Part shown: piece by piece, positions 17,836 to 26,761 of the stretch
How the letters are laid out: every line of letters starts with the position of its first letter
Numbering within the stretch: position 1 is the stretch's first letter
DNA from: Butyrivibrio sp. AE3009
GTDB lineage: Bacteria; Bacillota; Clostridia; Lachnospirales; Lachnospiraceae
Direction of reading: 5' to 3'
Length of the DNA stretch: 64,000 nucleotides
Assembly: GCF_000420845.1 (NCBI RefSeq)
Contig: NZ_ATVS01000002.1
Location: forward strand, 62,001 to 126,000
Program-made: the position numbers and the translations under genes
Notes under the pieces: generated by a model
Told to the model about the DNA's origin: nothing
Seen by the model: only the letters and a program-made list of their open reading frames with translations
Databases searched by the model: none

Positions 17836-20253
17836 ATGATAATACACCTTGATAAGTTATATAAAGATGATAGAACATCGCAGCTTCTGGGGCTGGGACT
17901 GCCCTTTGGAAAAGGGGACCTGCCCGAGAACAGTTTTGGATGTTTATGCATTAAAGATAAAAATGAGATCCTTCCTTCACAGTTTAAGGTGACTTCAAGA
18001 TGGGAGGACGGATCCGTTCGTTTCGTATATGCCAGATTCCTGGCGGATATTCCCGGTAACAGCAAAAAGGATTTCGAGCTTTGCTCGGAAAATAATACCA
18101 ATAATACAAAGAATGCTGAGGGAATCAGCGTTGACAGCAGCGGGGAAGGCATCGCTGTTGATAACGGTATTCTGAGCTTCAAGGTTAAAAACGGCTCTAA
18201 GGAGCTGTTTGATGAATTTATATGTAATGGGCACAGATGGGAAAAAGAGCAGTTTGTGGGCCCTTTGGTTAAGGCCGGAGACATGGAGACCGACCTTACT
18301 TTCGATGAATTTAAGGTAATCGAAGAGGGGCCGGTTTTTGTCCTTGTGGAAGGAAAAGGCAGTATTTCCAAGGAGCTGAAATTCACGGTGAGGATCTCTG
18401 TGACCTATGGCAAAGCCTATATAGAGCTTGCTTTCAGACTTTTTAACTGCGCAGATGGTGATATCAGGCCTGATTCCTGGATCTTTGCGGTTAAGGCAAG
18501 ACCCGATTCGGATATTGATCTTGAAAGTCCGGAGGTATCAGAGGGCAGGGTTGACTCCACCGGCTGCGGCGATGCAAACCAAACCACTGCTGATGATCTG
18601 GTGTTTGTGACAACAGGTACCAAGGAACTGGGAGCCTATGATTTTGCCGATGAGAGAGCCTTGGATATGCAGGTCAGAACCTGCGTTGGCAGATCCAATT
18701 ACAAGACGGAGTTCAAGATAAGCTCCAAGGCGGAGGCTGTTTCCAATAGCATAACCGCGGAGCAGCTGACGGCGGAAGCAAATGAGCATTTTGGCGAGGT
18801 TATGTATGGAACCTTTTTTGGTGACGTGACCCTAAGAGATGAGAATGCCGGTGTGTGTGCCACTGTATATCAGGCCTTTCAGAATTTTCCCAAGGCTGTA
18901 AAAGCAGACAAGGACGGCGTTTGTGTATATCTTATCCCCGATCAGGACAAGAATGCCCACAAGACCAAGGCAGAGCCTGTGGTTTTTGCCTCCGGAATGG
19001 CCAGAGAACAGAAAGTGCTGCTACATTTTCACGGTGCCGATGAACTCTTGTATGAGATTGACAGCAGGAGCTTAATCTATCAGATGCCTGATACCCCCTA
19101 TGTTGATCCCGAGGAATTTGCCAAGGCTAAGGTATTCCCAAATGTCTTTTTGCCCTATGAACAGCAGGTCGATGATGTGGAGATCAGTCTTATCGACAAG
19201 GCCGATACCCATGCAAGGTGCTATGGAATGCTGAACTTCGGCGATGGGCCGGATCCGGGTTACACAGCCCAGGGAAGGGGTGGCGGCAATCTGGTATGGA
19301 CCAATAACGAGTACGATTACCCCCATGCCATGTTCATGATGTATGCAAGGAGCGGAGTAAGGAGGTTCTATGACTACGCCAGGATTGCAGCCATGCACTG
19401 GATGGATGTGGATATCTGTCATTACAGCTCTGATCCGCTTCAGATGGGCGGCCAGTGGGAGCATACCAGGAAGCACACAGGAGGCTCGGAGGAAGGCGCC
19501 GGCAATAAGGGCGTTATGGTCTGCAGCCATGAGTGGGTTGAAGGACTCCTTGATTATTATCATTTCACCGGAGATGAAAGAGGTTATGATACGGCTATAG
19601 GTATCGGAGAAAATGTGCTGCGGCTCCTTGAAACTCCTATGTATCAGGTGCCGGGAGAGAGCAGCGCCAGGGAGACGGGATGGGCCCTTAGAACCTTAAC
19701 AGCCCTCTATGTTGAGACTCATGATAAAAAATGGATCGCCAGATGCGAATGGATACTTCAGCAGTTTAGAAGCTGGAAGGACAGATACGGTGGGTGGCTG
19801 TCGCCTTATACCGACAATACCACGATAAGAGTCGGATTCATGATATCCGTTGCGCTTGGATCTCTTATGAGATATTACAGAGTATTTCCGGATGATGGAC
19901 TTAAGGCAATGATGCTGGAAGCAGTGGACGATCTTATCGAAAATGCAAGCACTCCCCAGGGACTTTTTTACTACAAGGAGCTGCCAAGTCTTTCCAGAAA
20001 CGGCAACAATACGCTCCTTTTGGAGGCCTGCGGCATAGGATATGAGCTTACCGGGGACACTTCCTACCTGGATGCGGGGGTAAGGACCTTCAAAAAAGCC
20101 ATTTCCAATCCCCAGGGAAGCATCGGCGGCAAAAAAATTGTGGAGGACAGCGTCATTGTGGGCAATGGTGCACCAAAGAATTTTGCCCAGAGTTTTTATC
20201 CTATAACATATTTTTATACATTGGCCGTAAACGCAAAGAAGTTGTTGATTTAA
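17836..20253 (+). CDS. Putative exo-rhamnogalacturonan-lyase-like protein (YetA/PcRGLX type)
   Basis: This 805-residue protein has no signal peptide. Its opening (GLGLPFGKGDLPEN, then VTSRWEDGSVRFVYARF) matches the N-terminal pattern of YetA/PcRGLX proteins (polysaccharide lyase family 26), as does the helical-barrel-like second half with NFGDGPDP, HEWVEGLLDYYHFTGD and repeated Trp/Gly helix pairs. These enzymes remove unsaturated units from the end of rhamnogalacturonan oligomers. The start is the ATG at 17836 after GGCGGAGGA; the in-frame ATG at 17800 lacks a site. A cytoplasmic enzyme finishing pectin side-chain breakdown is the best guess. Family recognition is from pattern only, so the substrate is uncertain. 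Confidence 0.55.
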   Translation: MIIHLDKLYKDDRTSQLLGLGLPFGKGDLPENSFGCLCIKDKNEILPSQFKVTSRWEDGSVRFVYARFLADIPGNSKKDFELCSENNTNNTKNAEGISVDSSGEGIAVDNGILSFKVKNGSKELFDEFICNGHRWEKEQFVGPLVKAGDMETDLTFDEFKVIEEGPVFVLVEGKGSISKELKFTVRISVTYGKAYIELAFRLFNCADGDIRPDSWIFAVKARPDSDIDLESPEVSEGRVDSTGCGDANQTTADDLVFVTTGTKELGAYDFADERALDMQVRTCVGRSNYKTEFKISSKAEAVSNSITAEQLTAEANEHFGEVMYGTFFGDVTLRDENAGVCATVYQAFQNFPKAVKADKDGVCVYLIPDQDKNAHKTKAEPVVFASGMAREQKVLLHFHGADELLYEIDSRSLIYQMPDTPYVDPEEFAKAKVFPNVFLPYEQQVDDVEISLIDKADTHARCYGMLNFGDGPDPGYTAQGRGGGNLVWTNNEYDYPHAMFMMYARSGVRRFYDYARIAAMHWMDVDICHYSSDPLQMGGQWEHTRKHTGGSEEGAGNKGVMVCSHEWVEGLLDYYHFTGDERGYDTAIGIGENVLRLLETPMYQVPGESSARETGWALRTLTALYVETHDKKWIARCEWILQQFRSWKDRYGGWLSPYTDNTTIRVGFMISVALGSLMRYYRVFPDDGLKAMMLEAVDDLIENASTPQGLFYYKELPSLSRNGNNTLLLEACGIGYELTGDTSYLDAGVRTFKKAISNPQGSIGGKKIVEDSVIVGNGAPKNFAQSFYPITYFYTLAVNAKKLLI

Positions 20254-20270
20254 CGAATTAATAATATAAT
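20242..20270 (+). promoter_or_regulatory. Promoter placing the transcript start at the EAL-gene ATG
   Basis: TTGTTG (20242-20247) and TATAAT (20265-20270) are 17 bp apart. The usual start point, about 7 bp after the -10 box, coincides with the ATG at 20277, which has no ribosome binding site. Confidence 0.5.
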
Positions 20271-20276
20271 TAATCT

Positions 20277-22202
20277 ATGGAAATTCGGACACCTTTAATC
20301 GTTATATTGGTCTTAACCACGCTGCTTGGCATTTATATCAAGCGGAATATGCTGCAGCTTTCTTCAGCGCGCGTATTTGTATTGTTCCTTATCGTGGCAT
20401 ATATAAATGTAATCGCAGAGATCATGGAGTGCCTTGTATTCGTATACCTGGATTCCACGTTTCTCACTCTGCGGCGTGCTACTCAGAATTTCTACGTGGG
20501 AACCCTTTTGACTACAGCCTATCTGATGGCTGTTTATGTCCACTCCAAGCTGACCGAGAGCAGGCTGGTTTCCAGGAAGATCGCTCTTTGTATGTCACTG
20601 CCGCTGATCGCCGGAATCATTTTTTTACTGTTCGGAAATGTCCAATACAGCAGAACTGCGGAGGGTGTCTATTACAGCTACGGAACGGCGATTAACTTTT
20701 GCTATGACATAGGATTCCTTTATATTTTCGCTACGCTGATATTTGTGATCGCATATAGAAGAAGGCTCAAAAAAGAAGAATTCATGCCTATTACGGTAGG
20801 ACTTGTGGTCTGGGCGCTGCTGTCCTGTTTCCAGTTCTTTATTCACGGAGCTCAGGTATCCTCAGTGGCTATGATGCTGATGGCACTGATACTGTTTTTG
20901 TCATTGGAGAACCCAAGAGAGTACTACGAGAAATCCATTCCCAATGTCCTTAGCAGAACAGCCTTTATCATGCTGATCGTGGAGAAATTTGCGGCGGGCA
21001 AAAACTTTTTTATCCTGTCCGTAATATTCACCGGTAAGACCAACGTCCTCACCGGCGCAGACAGAGAAGAGCTGTGTGAGCTTCAGGCAGGAATAGCCAG
21101 GATGGCCCAGTTAAATATCGGAACAGCTGCCTATACTTCCGGCTGGAACACTCTTGAATTTGTCGTGAACGATCCTCAAAAAGTTGAGACCTTCATGAAT
21201 CTTATAAACAACTACAAGGATACCGGCAATCTTTTCAAGATGACCTTCAGTGTGCTGGAGGTTCCCAAGTGTACAAACAGTGTTGATGAAGCCATTCAGA
21301 TTCTTGACTATGTTTCCAACGATTATGTATATACCCAGTCATCGCCCAACCTTGTTATAGACGAAAATGTTGTGGATAAGATGATCTACAGAAACAGCAT
21401 TGAGGATATTGTGAGGCAGGCGGTCAAACTCAAAGCTTTTGACGTATACTATCAGCCTATTCTGTGCGTCAAGGACGGAACCTTCTCCTCAGCAGAGGCT
21501 CTGGTAAGACTTAGACGCCCCCACACGGAAGGCTATATTTCGCCGGAGGATTTTATTCCCATCGCTGAAAAATGCGGACTTATTCAGGAGATAGATGACC
21601 TTGTATTTGAGAAGGTATGCTCCTTTATAGCAAGGGAAAAACTTAGCAGTTACGGTATCAAAGTGGTGGAGGTCAACCTCTCAGGCAACGAGGTTGTGGA
21701 TCAGCAGACCCATACCAGACTTCGCCATAAGATGGAAAAATACCACATTCCTCCGAAGTTTATCAATTTTGAGATAACGGAGACCTCTTACATCAACAAT
21801 GATGAGGTGTTCAAAGAGAATGTAAGAAAACTTAAGGATCTTGGAAGTACTTTTTCCATGGACGATTTCGGATCGGGCTATTCCAACCTTTTGGAAATCC
21901 TCAAGATGGATTATTTCCTTGTTAAGATGGACAAAGAATTCGTCTGGAACTGTCTTGATCCCTCCAAACCCGAGAATATGCGCATGATGGACTACACCAT
22001 CAATTTCCTTAAGGACTTTGGGCTTCATATCCTGGCAGAGGGTGTCGAGACACTGGACCAGGCCAGGCTCTTGATAGACAAGGGTGTTGAATATCTCCAG
22101 GGCTTTTATTATTCAAGACCTATACCGGAAGAGGAATACATAGAGTTTCTGAAAGCACAAAAAGGGCTTTTTGACAGCACAAAAGAAGGAGGCAAGCTAT
22201 GA
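20277..22202 (+). CDS. Membrane-bound EAL-domain cyclic-di-GMP phosphodiesterase
   Basis: This is a 641-residue protein. The first about 220 residues form seven or so hydrophobic segments, a sensor-like membrane module. Residues about 225-355 lie where a GGDEF domain would sit but show no GG[DE]EF motif. Residues about 375-630 are an EAL domain with the signature Glu in AEALVRLRR, NLSGNE, FEITET, the loop-6 DDFGSG motif, EGVET and QGFYYSRP. All the metal-binding positions I can recognise are kept, so it is probably an active enzyme that degrades cyclic-di-GMP. The 3' end overlaps the next small gene by 4 bp. Confidence 0.85.
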   Translation: MEIRTPLIVILVLTTLLGIYIKRNMLQLSSARVFVLFLIVAYINVIAEIMECLVFVYLDSTFLTLRRATQNFYVGTLLTTAYLMAVYVHSKLTESRLVSRKIALCMSLPLIAGIIFLLFGNVQYSRTAEGVYYSYGTAINFCYDIGFLYIFATLIFVIAYRRRLKKEEFMPITVGLVVWALLSCFQFFIHGAQVSSVAMMLMALILFLSLENPREYYEKSIPNVLSRTAFIMLIVEKFAAGKNFFILSVIFTGKTNVLTGADREELCELQAGIARMAQLNIGTAAYTSGWNTLEFVVNDPQKVETFMNLINNYKDTGNLFKMTFSVLEVPKCTNSVDEAIQILDYVSNDYVYTQSSPNLVIDENVVDKMIYRNSIEDIVRQAVKLKAFDVYYQPILCVKDGTFSSAEALVRLRRPHTEGYISPEDFIPIAEKCGLIQEIDDLVFEKVCSFIAREKLSSYGIKVVEVNLSGNEVVDQQTHTRLRHKMEKYHIPPKFINFEITETSYINNDEVFKENVRKLKDLGSTFSMDDFGSGYSNLLEILKMDYFLVKMDKEFVWNCLDPSKPENMRMMDYTINFLKDFGLHILAEGVETLDQARLLIDKGVEYLQGFYYSRPIPEEEYIEFLKAQKGLFDSTKEGGKL

Positions 22203-22636
22203 ACGAAAGTCTTTACAACGCAGTTTTTTGCTATGGTGAGAACAAGGTAGATCCCTTTGCAAACACAAATGTGGATTTTGAGAGGGTTATTTCGGATATG
22301 CGTCTTGTGGGATATGAGCTTTCTTCCTTCAATATCGCACATCAGATAGGCCTTGAATTTGTGGACGACCTTATCAGAACCAAGGGAAGGATCATTGAGG
22401 CGACCATGGACCTTGATAACAAGGATGATTTCTGTCGTGAAAAATACGGATTATCCTTCAAGGACATTGATGCTCTGGATCCAAGACACGATGTGGAATT
22501 TGATATTAAGAGCGGCAGGGTTATCTTTTATCTGACCCATGAGGCCATGCACAAGGAGACCCAGTACTTCACGCTGTTCAAAAAATATTTTGACGAATTC
22601 ACTGCTAAGACCGGATTTAATTATGTGAGCCTGTAA
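22199..22636 (+). CDS. Hypothetical protein co-translated with the EAL gene
   Basis: I do not recognise this 145-residue soluble acidic protein. It has no signal peptide, membrane segment or clear motif. Residues about 70-90 (KDDFCREKYGLSFKDIDALDPRHD) and the C-terminal YLTHEAMHKETQYFTLFKKYF region look like well-packed helices. The ATG overlaps the stop of the EAL gene, and an acetyltransferase gene follows 1 bp after its stop codon. Coupling suggests a partner of one of the two neighbours. Confidence 0.65.
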   Translation: MNESLYNAVFCYGENKVDPFANTNVDFERVISDMRLVGYELSSFNIAHQIGLEFVDDLIRTKGRIIEATMDLDNKDDFCREKYGLSFKDIDALDPRHDVEFDIKSGRVIFYLTHEAMHKETQYFTLFKKYFDEFTAKTGFNYVSL

Positions 22637-22637
22637 G

Positions 22638-23201
22638 ATGAAAACGGTTTTGGAAACAGATAGATTAATACTAAGAGGCTGGGAGGATAGAGACGCCGCC
22701 GGCCTCTATAAATATGCCAGTGATGAGAGAATAGGGCCCGCAGCCGGATGGCCTCCCCACAAGGATATCGGTTATTCGCGGGCTGTGATCCGCACGGTTT
22801 TTGCCAAGGATGAGGTATATGCCATCTGTCTTAAGGAGAACGGAAACGAACCCATCGGCAGTATAGGACTTACTCTGGAGGGAAGTCCCGAAAGGCCCCT
22901 GCAAAAAGGGGAAGCCGAACTGGGATACTGGGTGGCACATCCCTTCTGGGGGCAGGGAATAGCTCCGGAAGCTGTTATGGAGATGCTTCGAAGGGGATTT
23001 GAAGATCTGGGACTTAAGAGGATATACTGCGGCTATTTCAAAGGAAATAACAACTCCAAAAGAGTGCAGTTAAAATGCGGATTTAAGTACCACCATACCA
23101 ATACAATGTGCAGAGTTATCATGCTTGGTGAAACCAGAGTGGAGCATTTCAACATCATTACTGCATCGGACTATTGGACACAAAAAAGTCACAAAATTTA
23201 A
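22638..23201 (+). CDS. GNAT-family N-acetyltransferase (RimJ/RimL type)
   Basis: This 187-residue protein starts with the typical ETDRLILRGWEDRDAAGLYKYASD. Acetyl-CoA-binding motif A appears around residues 95-125 (ELGYWVAHPFWGQGIAPEAV), followed by KRIYCGYFKGNNNSKRVQLKCGF. Such enzymes acetylate protein N-termini, amino groups or small molecules. It starts one base after the preceding stop and ends that transcript group. The acceptor is unknown. Confidence 0.85.
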   Translation: MKTVLETDRLILRGWEDRDAAGLYKYASDERIGPAAGWPPHKDIGYSRAVIRTVFAKDEVYAICLKENGNEPIGSIGLTLEGSPERPLQKGEAELGYWVAHPFWGQGIAPEAVMEMLRRGFEDLGLKRIYCGYFKGNNNSKRVQLKCGFKYHHTNTMCRVIMLGETRVEHFNIITASDYWTQKSHKI

Positions 23202-23213
23202 CCGATTAATCTA

Positions 23214-23303
23214 TTACAAAAATTGTAATATCGTGCTATAATTAACGCATTGAGAGAAGACGTGAACTGTGGGGGCAGTATCTCTTCAGGTCACGCCTTT
23301 TTT
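23214..23303 (+). promoter_or_regulatory. Promoter and attenuator-like terminator upstream of the carD-like gene
   Basis: TTACAA (23214-23219) and TATAAT (23237-23242) are 17 bp apart and predict a start near 23249. Only about 10 bases later a hairpin begins: arms 23259-23269 and 23287-23297 pair over 11 positions with two mismatches and run into six T (23298-23303). Transcription would therefore make a roughly 55-nt RNA unless read-through into the gene at 23367 is allowed. It is either an attenuator or a very small RNA gene. Confidence 0.6.
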
Positions 23304-23314
23304 GTCCCTTGACA

Positions 23315-23328
23315 TGAAAGCGCTTTCA
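23315..23328. promoter_or_regulatory. cre-like palindrome (possible CcpA site)
   Basis: TGAAAGCGCTTTCA is a perfect 14-bp palindrome and fits the catabolite-responsive element consensus TGWAARCGYTWNCW at every position. It abuts TTGACA (23309-23314), which has no good -10 box at the right distance. Binding by CcpA or another LacI-family protein is inferred. Confidence 0.6.
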
Positions 23329-23366
23329 CAATTAGTCGTTTTGGTTTCATGGTAAGGAGGAACACA

Positions 23367-23876
23367 ATGTTGAATATTGGAGAGTGCGTTATTTACGGTA
23401 ATCATGGTTTATGCAAGGTGCGGGAGATCCTCGTACCGTCGTTTCTTGAGAGGGGAAAAGAGAAACAGTATTACATGATGATTTCCGCAGTTGATGCCGG
23501 AAGCGTTCTTTATGTTCCTGTAGAGGGCGCCGAGGATAAGGTACGTGAGGTCATTTGCGCTGATGATGCCGAGGGATTATTGGATGATATTGAGGATATC
23601 GAAGAGGCAGTACTGCCTGAGGGCAAGAAGGCTGAACCCGTTATTCAGGATATCATTAAGAGGAATGAAACGGAAGAGATGATGGGACTTGTTAAGGCAC
23701 TTCGCAGGATCAAGGCTGGTCGCGAGGCTGCAGGCAAGAAGTTTGCCGCTCTTAACGAGAAGTATCTGTCAATTTCAGAGAAGCTCCTCTATACTGAGCT
23801 TGCGTTCTCACTGGAAGTCGAGAAGGATGATATCAAGGAACGTGTCCTTGATGAGTTCGCTGAGCTCTTCGTTTAA
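23367..23876 (+). CDS. CarD/CdnL-family transcription regulator
   Basis: This 169-residue protein begins LNIGECVIYGNHGLCKVREI, the usual CarD-type RNA-polymerase-interacting (TRCF-like) domain with its Tudor-like strands. It is followed by the YYMM...LYVPVE pattern and a helical C-terminal half (about 75-169). Members bind the RNA polymerase beta subunit and change open-complex stability. The ATG at 23367 sits 6 bp after AAGGAGG. The gene is monocistronic with an unusual leader (attenuator plus cre-like palindrome). Confidence 0.85.
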   Translation: MLNIGECVIYGNHGLCKVREILVPSFLERGKEKQYYMMISAVDAGSVLYVPVEGAEDKVREVICADDAEGLLDDIEDIEEAVLPEGKKAEPVIQDIIKRNETEEMMGLVKALRRIKAGREAAGKKFAALNEKYLSISEKLLYTELAFSLEVEKDDIKERVLDEFAELFV

Positions 23877-23897
23877 CTTGGGTAATAAGGCATAACT

Positions 23898-23928
23898 AAA
23901 GAGACTACCTTCGGGTAGCCTCTTTTTT
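23898..23928 (+). terminator. Intrinsic terminator after the carD-like gene
   Basis: AGAGACTACC and GGTAGCCTCT pair around TTCG, with one mismatch, and lead into TTTTTT. Confidence 0.9.
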
Positions 23929-23951
23929 GTGGTTGTGATAGAATAACATCT

Positions 23952-25160
23952 ATGGAAAAAACAGAAGAATTGTATTACACAAGTGCATATATCAGTGAGT
24001 TTTCCGCTCAGGTTCTTACCTGTGAGGAAAAAGAAAATGGCAAATACGCTGTGGTTCTGGACAGGACAGCATTTTTTCCGGAGCAGGGCGGCCAGAGTTC
24101 TGATATCGGAACATTGATGGATGACGCAGGCGCTGAATACAGTGTTACCCACGTCTCCATCCGCAGAGATGATAATGGGGACCAGATAATCAGCCATATA
24201 CTGGACAAGGACCTGCCCGTCGGAGCAAAGGTGATGGGTAAGATTGACTGGAACCATCGCTTCAGCAACATGCAGCAGCACACCGGAGAGCACATTTTTT
24301 CCGGCGTTGTGAATTCGCAGTATGGATATAACAATGTGGGCTTCCACCTGAGTGACAATGAAGTTACCATGGACTATGACGGCGTTCTCACCGAGGAAGA
24401 TATCGTTAAGATAGAGAATACAGTCAATGAAGCCATTTGGCAGAATATTGAAGTTATCACGGAGTTTCCCGATTCTGAGAAGCTCTCCTCAATAGATTAC
24501 AGAAGTAAAAAAGAGCTGGAAGGAGATGTTCGTATCGTTACCATTCCGGGCTACGATGTTTGCGCCTGTTGTGCGCCCCATGTGGCAAGGACCGGTGAGA
24601 TCGGCATTCTCAAGGTGGTGAGCCTTCAGAACTACAAGGGCGGCGTAAGAGTCAGCATCCTCTGCGGCAAAAGAGCATTGGAATACCTTCGTGGCCAGCA
24701 TGAGACGGTCAAGAAGCTGTCGGGTATGCTTACTACATCGGATGACAAGGTTATAGCGTCAGTTGAGAGGGCCTTTGAGGACAACAGGAATCTCAAGGCG
24801 CAGCTGGCAAGGGCCGGAGAGGAGCTCATGGAATATGAGTTATCACGGATACCTGCAGATCGGACAGACGTTTTTGTTGTAAAAGCTACCGATATCGACG
24901 GAAATCTCATGAGGAAAACAGTCAATTCCCTTGCAGAGGTACATAGCGGTGTATGCGGCTTTTTTGCAGCAGCCGGAGCTGGATATAAATATATCATTGC
25001 ATCAGGGAGCGACAACAAGGACCTTAAGATGCTTCAGGGGATTCTTAAGGAGAGACTTGGCGCCAAGGGCGGTGGCAGCAGCGCCATGATCCAGGGCAGT
25101 ATCGCTGACGGCTCAGGTCTTAGTGAAGAAATCCTGTATGAACTGATTTCGGCTCTGTAA
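23952..25160 (+). CDS. AlaX-type alanyl-tRNA editing protein, long form
   Basis: This 402-residue protein lacks the catalytic domain of alanyl-tRNA synthetase but keeps its editing half. TAFFPEQGGQ lies in the beta barrel, the zinc/hydrolase site is HTGEH (QQHTGEHIFS) plus CxxxH (CCAPH), and a C-terminal DHHA1-like domain with GGGSS follows a helical linker. It hydrolyses mischarged Ser- or Gly-tRNA-Ala in trans. It stands between a terminator and the azlCD genes. No strong ribosome site is visible before the ATG. Confidence 0.88.
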   Translation: MEKTEELYYTSAYISEFSAQVLTCEEKENGKYAVVLDRTAFFPEQGGQSSDIGTLMDDAGAEYSVTHVSIRRDDNGDQIISHILDKDLPVGAKVMGKIDWNHRFSNMQQHTGEHIFSGVVNSQYGYNNVGFHLSDNEVTMDYDGVLTEEDIVKIENTVNEAIWQNIEVITEFPDSEKLSSIDYRSKKELEGDVRIVTIPGYDVCACCAPHVARTGEIGILKVVSLQNYKGGVRVSILCGKRALEYLRGQHETVKKLSGMLTTSDDKVIASVERAFEDNRNLKAQLARAGEELMEYELSRIPADRTDVFVVKATDIDGNLMRKTVNSLAEVHSGVCGFFAAAGAGYKYIIASGSDNKDLKMLQGILKERLGAKGGGSSAMIQGSIADGSGLSEEILYELISAL

Positions 25161-25192
25161 ACGGTACTTGGATAAATGAGGATTATGAAAAA

Positions 25193-25915
25193 ATGAAAGT
25201 TGGCAGCATAGATGAGTTTAAGCAGGGGTGCAAACACGCTGTTCCCGTATGTCTTGGGTATCTGGCGGTTTCCTTTGCCTTTGGAATAGAGGCCTCCAAG
25301 ATAGGTATGACAACATTTCAGGCGGCCATGACTTCACTTCTTAATGTTACAAGCGCAGGGCAGTTCTCAGCCCTGGAAGTTATTGCCAGAAACGGAAGCT
25401 TTGTGGAACTGGCTGTTTTGCAGTTTATCATCAATCTGAGATATATGCTGATGTCCACTGCTCTGTCACAGAAGCTTAAACCGGAGGTTTCCGTGGGACA
25501 CAGGCTTGCGATTTCTTACGGAGTTACGGATGAGATATTTGCCCTCAGCTTTTTCAGAAAAGGAGAGTTGTATCCGCTGTATTCCTATGGACTTATAGTT
25601 ACTTCTGTGTTGGGCTGGGTTACGGGAACAATACTTGGCTCTGTTGCGGGACAGCTCCTTCCGGAGCGCCTTATCAGCTGTCTGGGACTTGCGATTTACG
25701 GTATGTTCATTGCGATCATCATACCCGACACCAGGAAGAGCAGGGCGCTTTTGACCGTTGTTGTCAGTGCGATGCTGCTTAGCACCATTTTTACTTATGC
25801 ACCTGTCCTTAAGCTTATTTCCGGAGGCTTCAGGATCATAATAGTTACTGTTGTAGTCGCAGCCCTTGCGGCTCTGATATGTCCGAGACAGGATGAGGAG
25901 GGCAGCGATGAATAA
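25193..25915 (+). CDS. azlC: AzlC-family branched-chain amino acid exporter subunit
   Basis: This 240-residue membrane protein has the AzlC opening GCKHAVPVCLGYLAVSFAFGIEA and about seven hydrophobic segments, including the conserved QFIINLRYMLMSTALSQK and YGVTDEIFAL. With AzlD it forms an exporter for branched-chain amino acids or their analogues. The 3' end overlaps azlD by 8 bp. Confidence 0.9.
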   Translation: MKVGSIDEFKQGCKHAVPVCLGYLAVSFAFGIEASKIGMTTFQAAMTSLLNVTSAGQFSALEVIARNGSFVELAVLQFIINLRYMLMSTALSQKLKPEVSVGHRLAISYGVTDEIFALSFFRKGELYPLYSYGLIVTSVLGWVTGTILGSVAGQLLPERLISCLGLAIYGMFIAIIIPDTRKSRALLTVVVSAMLLSTIFTYAPVLKLISGGFRIIIVTVVVAALAALICPRQDEEGSDE

Positions 25916-26219
25916 GATATATCTGTATATTATCTTGATGGCGGTGGTAACTTATCTTATAAGAGCCCTTCCGCTTACACTTATCAGGAAGAACATTAAG
26001 AGCCGTTTCATCAGATCTTTTTTGTTCTATGTGCCCTATGCGACACTTGCGGCGATGACATTTCCTGCTATACTTAGTGCAACCGACTATCTTGCTTCTT
26101 CGCTTGCGGGATTTGCGGTGGCGCTGATACTTGCTTTTAACAAAAGGAGCCTTCTTACCGTTGCGGGCTGTGCCTGTGCTGCGGCCTTCGTGGTGGAGAT
26201 TTTCCTGAGAATGGCCTGA
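25908..26219 (+). CDS. azlD: AzlD-family small transporter subunit
   Basis: This 103-residue protein has three to four transmembrane segments and the family motif TYLIRALPLTLIRK. The ATG at 25908 is chosen because GAGGAGG (25896-25902) is spaced for it; the frame opens earlier at 25893. It overlaps azlC, as is usual for the pair. Confidence 0.9.
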   Translation: MNKIYLYIILMAVVTYLIRALPLTLIRKNIKSRFIRSFLFYVPYATLAAMTFPAILSATDYLASSLAGFAVALILAFNKRSLLTVAGCACAAAFVVEIFLRMA

Positions 26220-26262
26220 TATTTAATTGTTTCATGTAGTTGTTTAATATAGGAGATTTGCA

Positions 26263-26730
26263 ATGAGAATAGGAATGGGATATGATGTTCATCGCCTTGT
26301 GGAAGGAAGAGACCTTATCATGGGAGGCGTTAAGATTCCCTATGAGAAGGGGCTTCTTGGACATTCAGACGCAGATGTTCTTTTACATGCTATAATGGAT
26401 TCTCTTCTGGGAGCGGCGGCTCTCGGAGATATAGGCAAGCACTTCCCTGACACGGACCCTAAGTACAAGGGTGCAGATTCCATGGCGCTTCTTCGTGAGG
26501 TGGGAAACATGTTGACTTCGGAGGGTTTCCATGTTGAGAACATTGATGCTACAATAATAGCGCAGGCACCCAAGATGAGACCTCATATAGACACCATGAG
26601 ACAGAATATTGCGGATGCCCTGGGCATTGAAATTACAAGGGTCAACGTCAAGGCCACAACGGAAGAGGGCCTTGGTTTTACCGGCACAGGAGAGGGAATT
26701 TCCTCCCAGTCGATTTGTCTTTTGTCATGA
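26263..26730 (+). CDS. ispF: 2-C-methyl-D-erythritol 2,4-cyclodiphosphate synthase
   Basis: This 155-residue enzyme of the MEP isoprenoid pathway converts CDP-ME 2-phosphate to the cyclic diphosphate. The N-terminal GMGYDVHRL holds the zinc ligands Asp and His, [26 protein letters not shown] carries the next His and the substrate loop, and the C-terminal [15 protein letters not shown] is typical. It is full length, with TAGGAG before the ATG, and lies 31 bp upstream of cysS as in many Firmicutes. Confidence 0.95.
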   Translation: MRIGMGYDVHRLVEGRDLIMGGVKIPYEKGLLGHSDADVLLHAIMDSLLGAAALGDIGKHFPDTDPKYKGADSMALLREVGNMLTSEGFHVENIDATIIAQAPKMRPHIDTMRQNIADALGIEITRVNVKATTEEGLGFTGTGEGISSQSICLLS

Positions 26731-26761
26731 AAAAAATAATTATGAATAGGAGCACATAATA

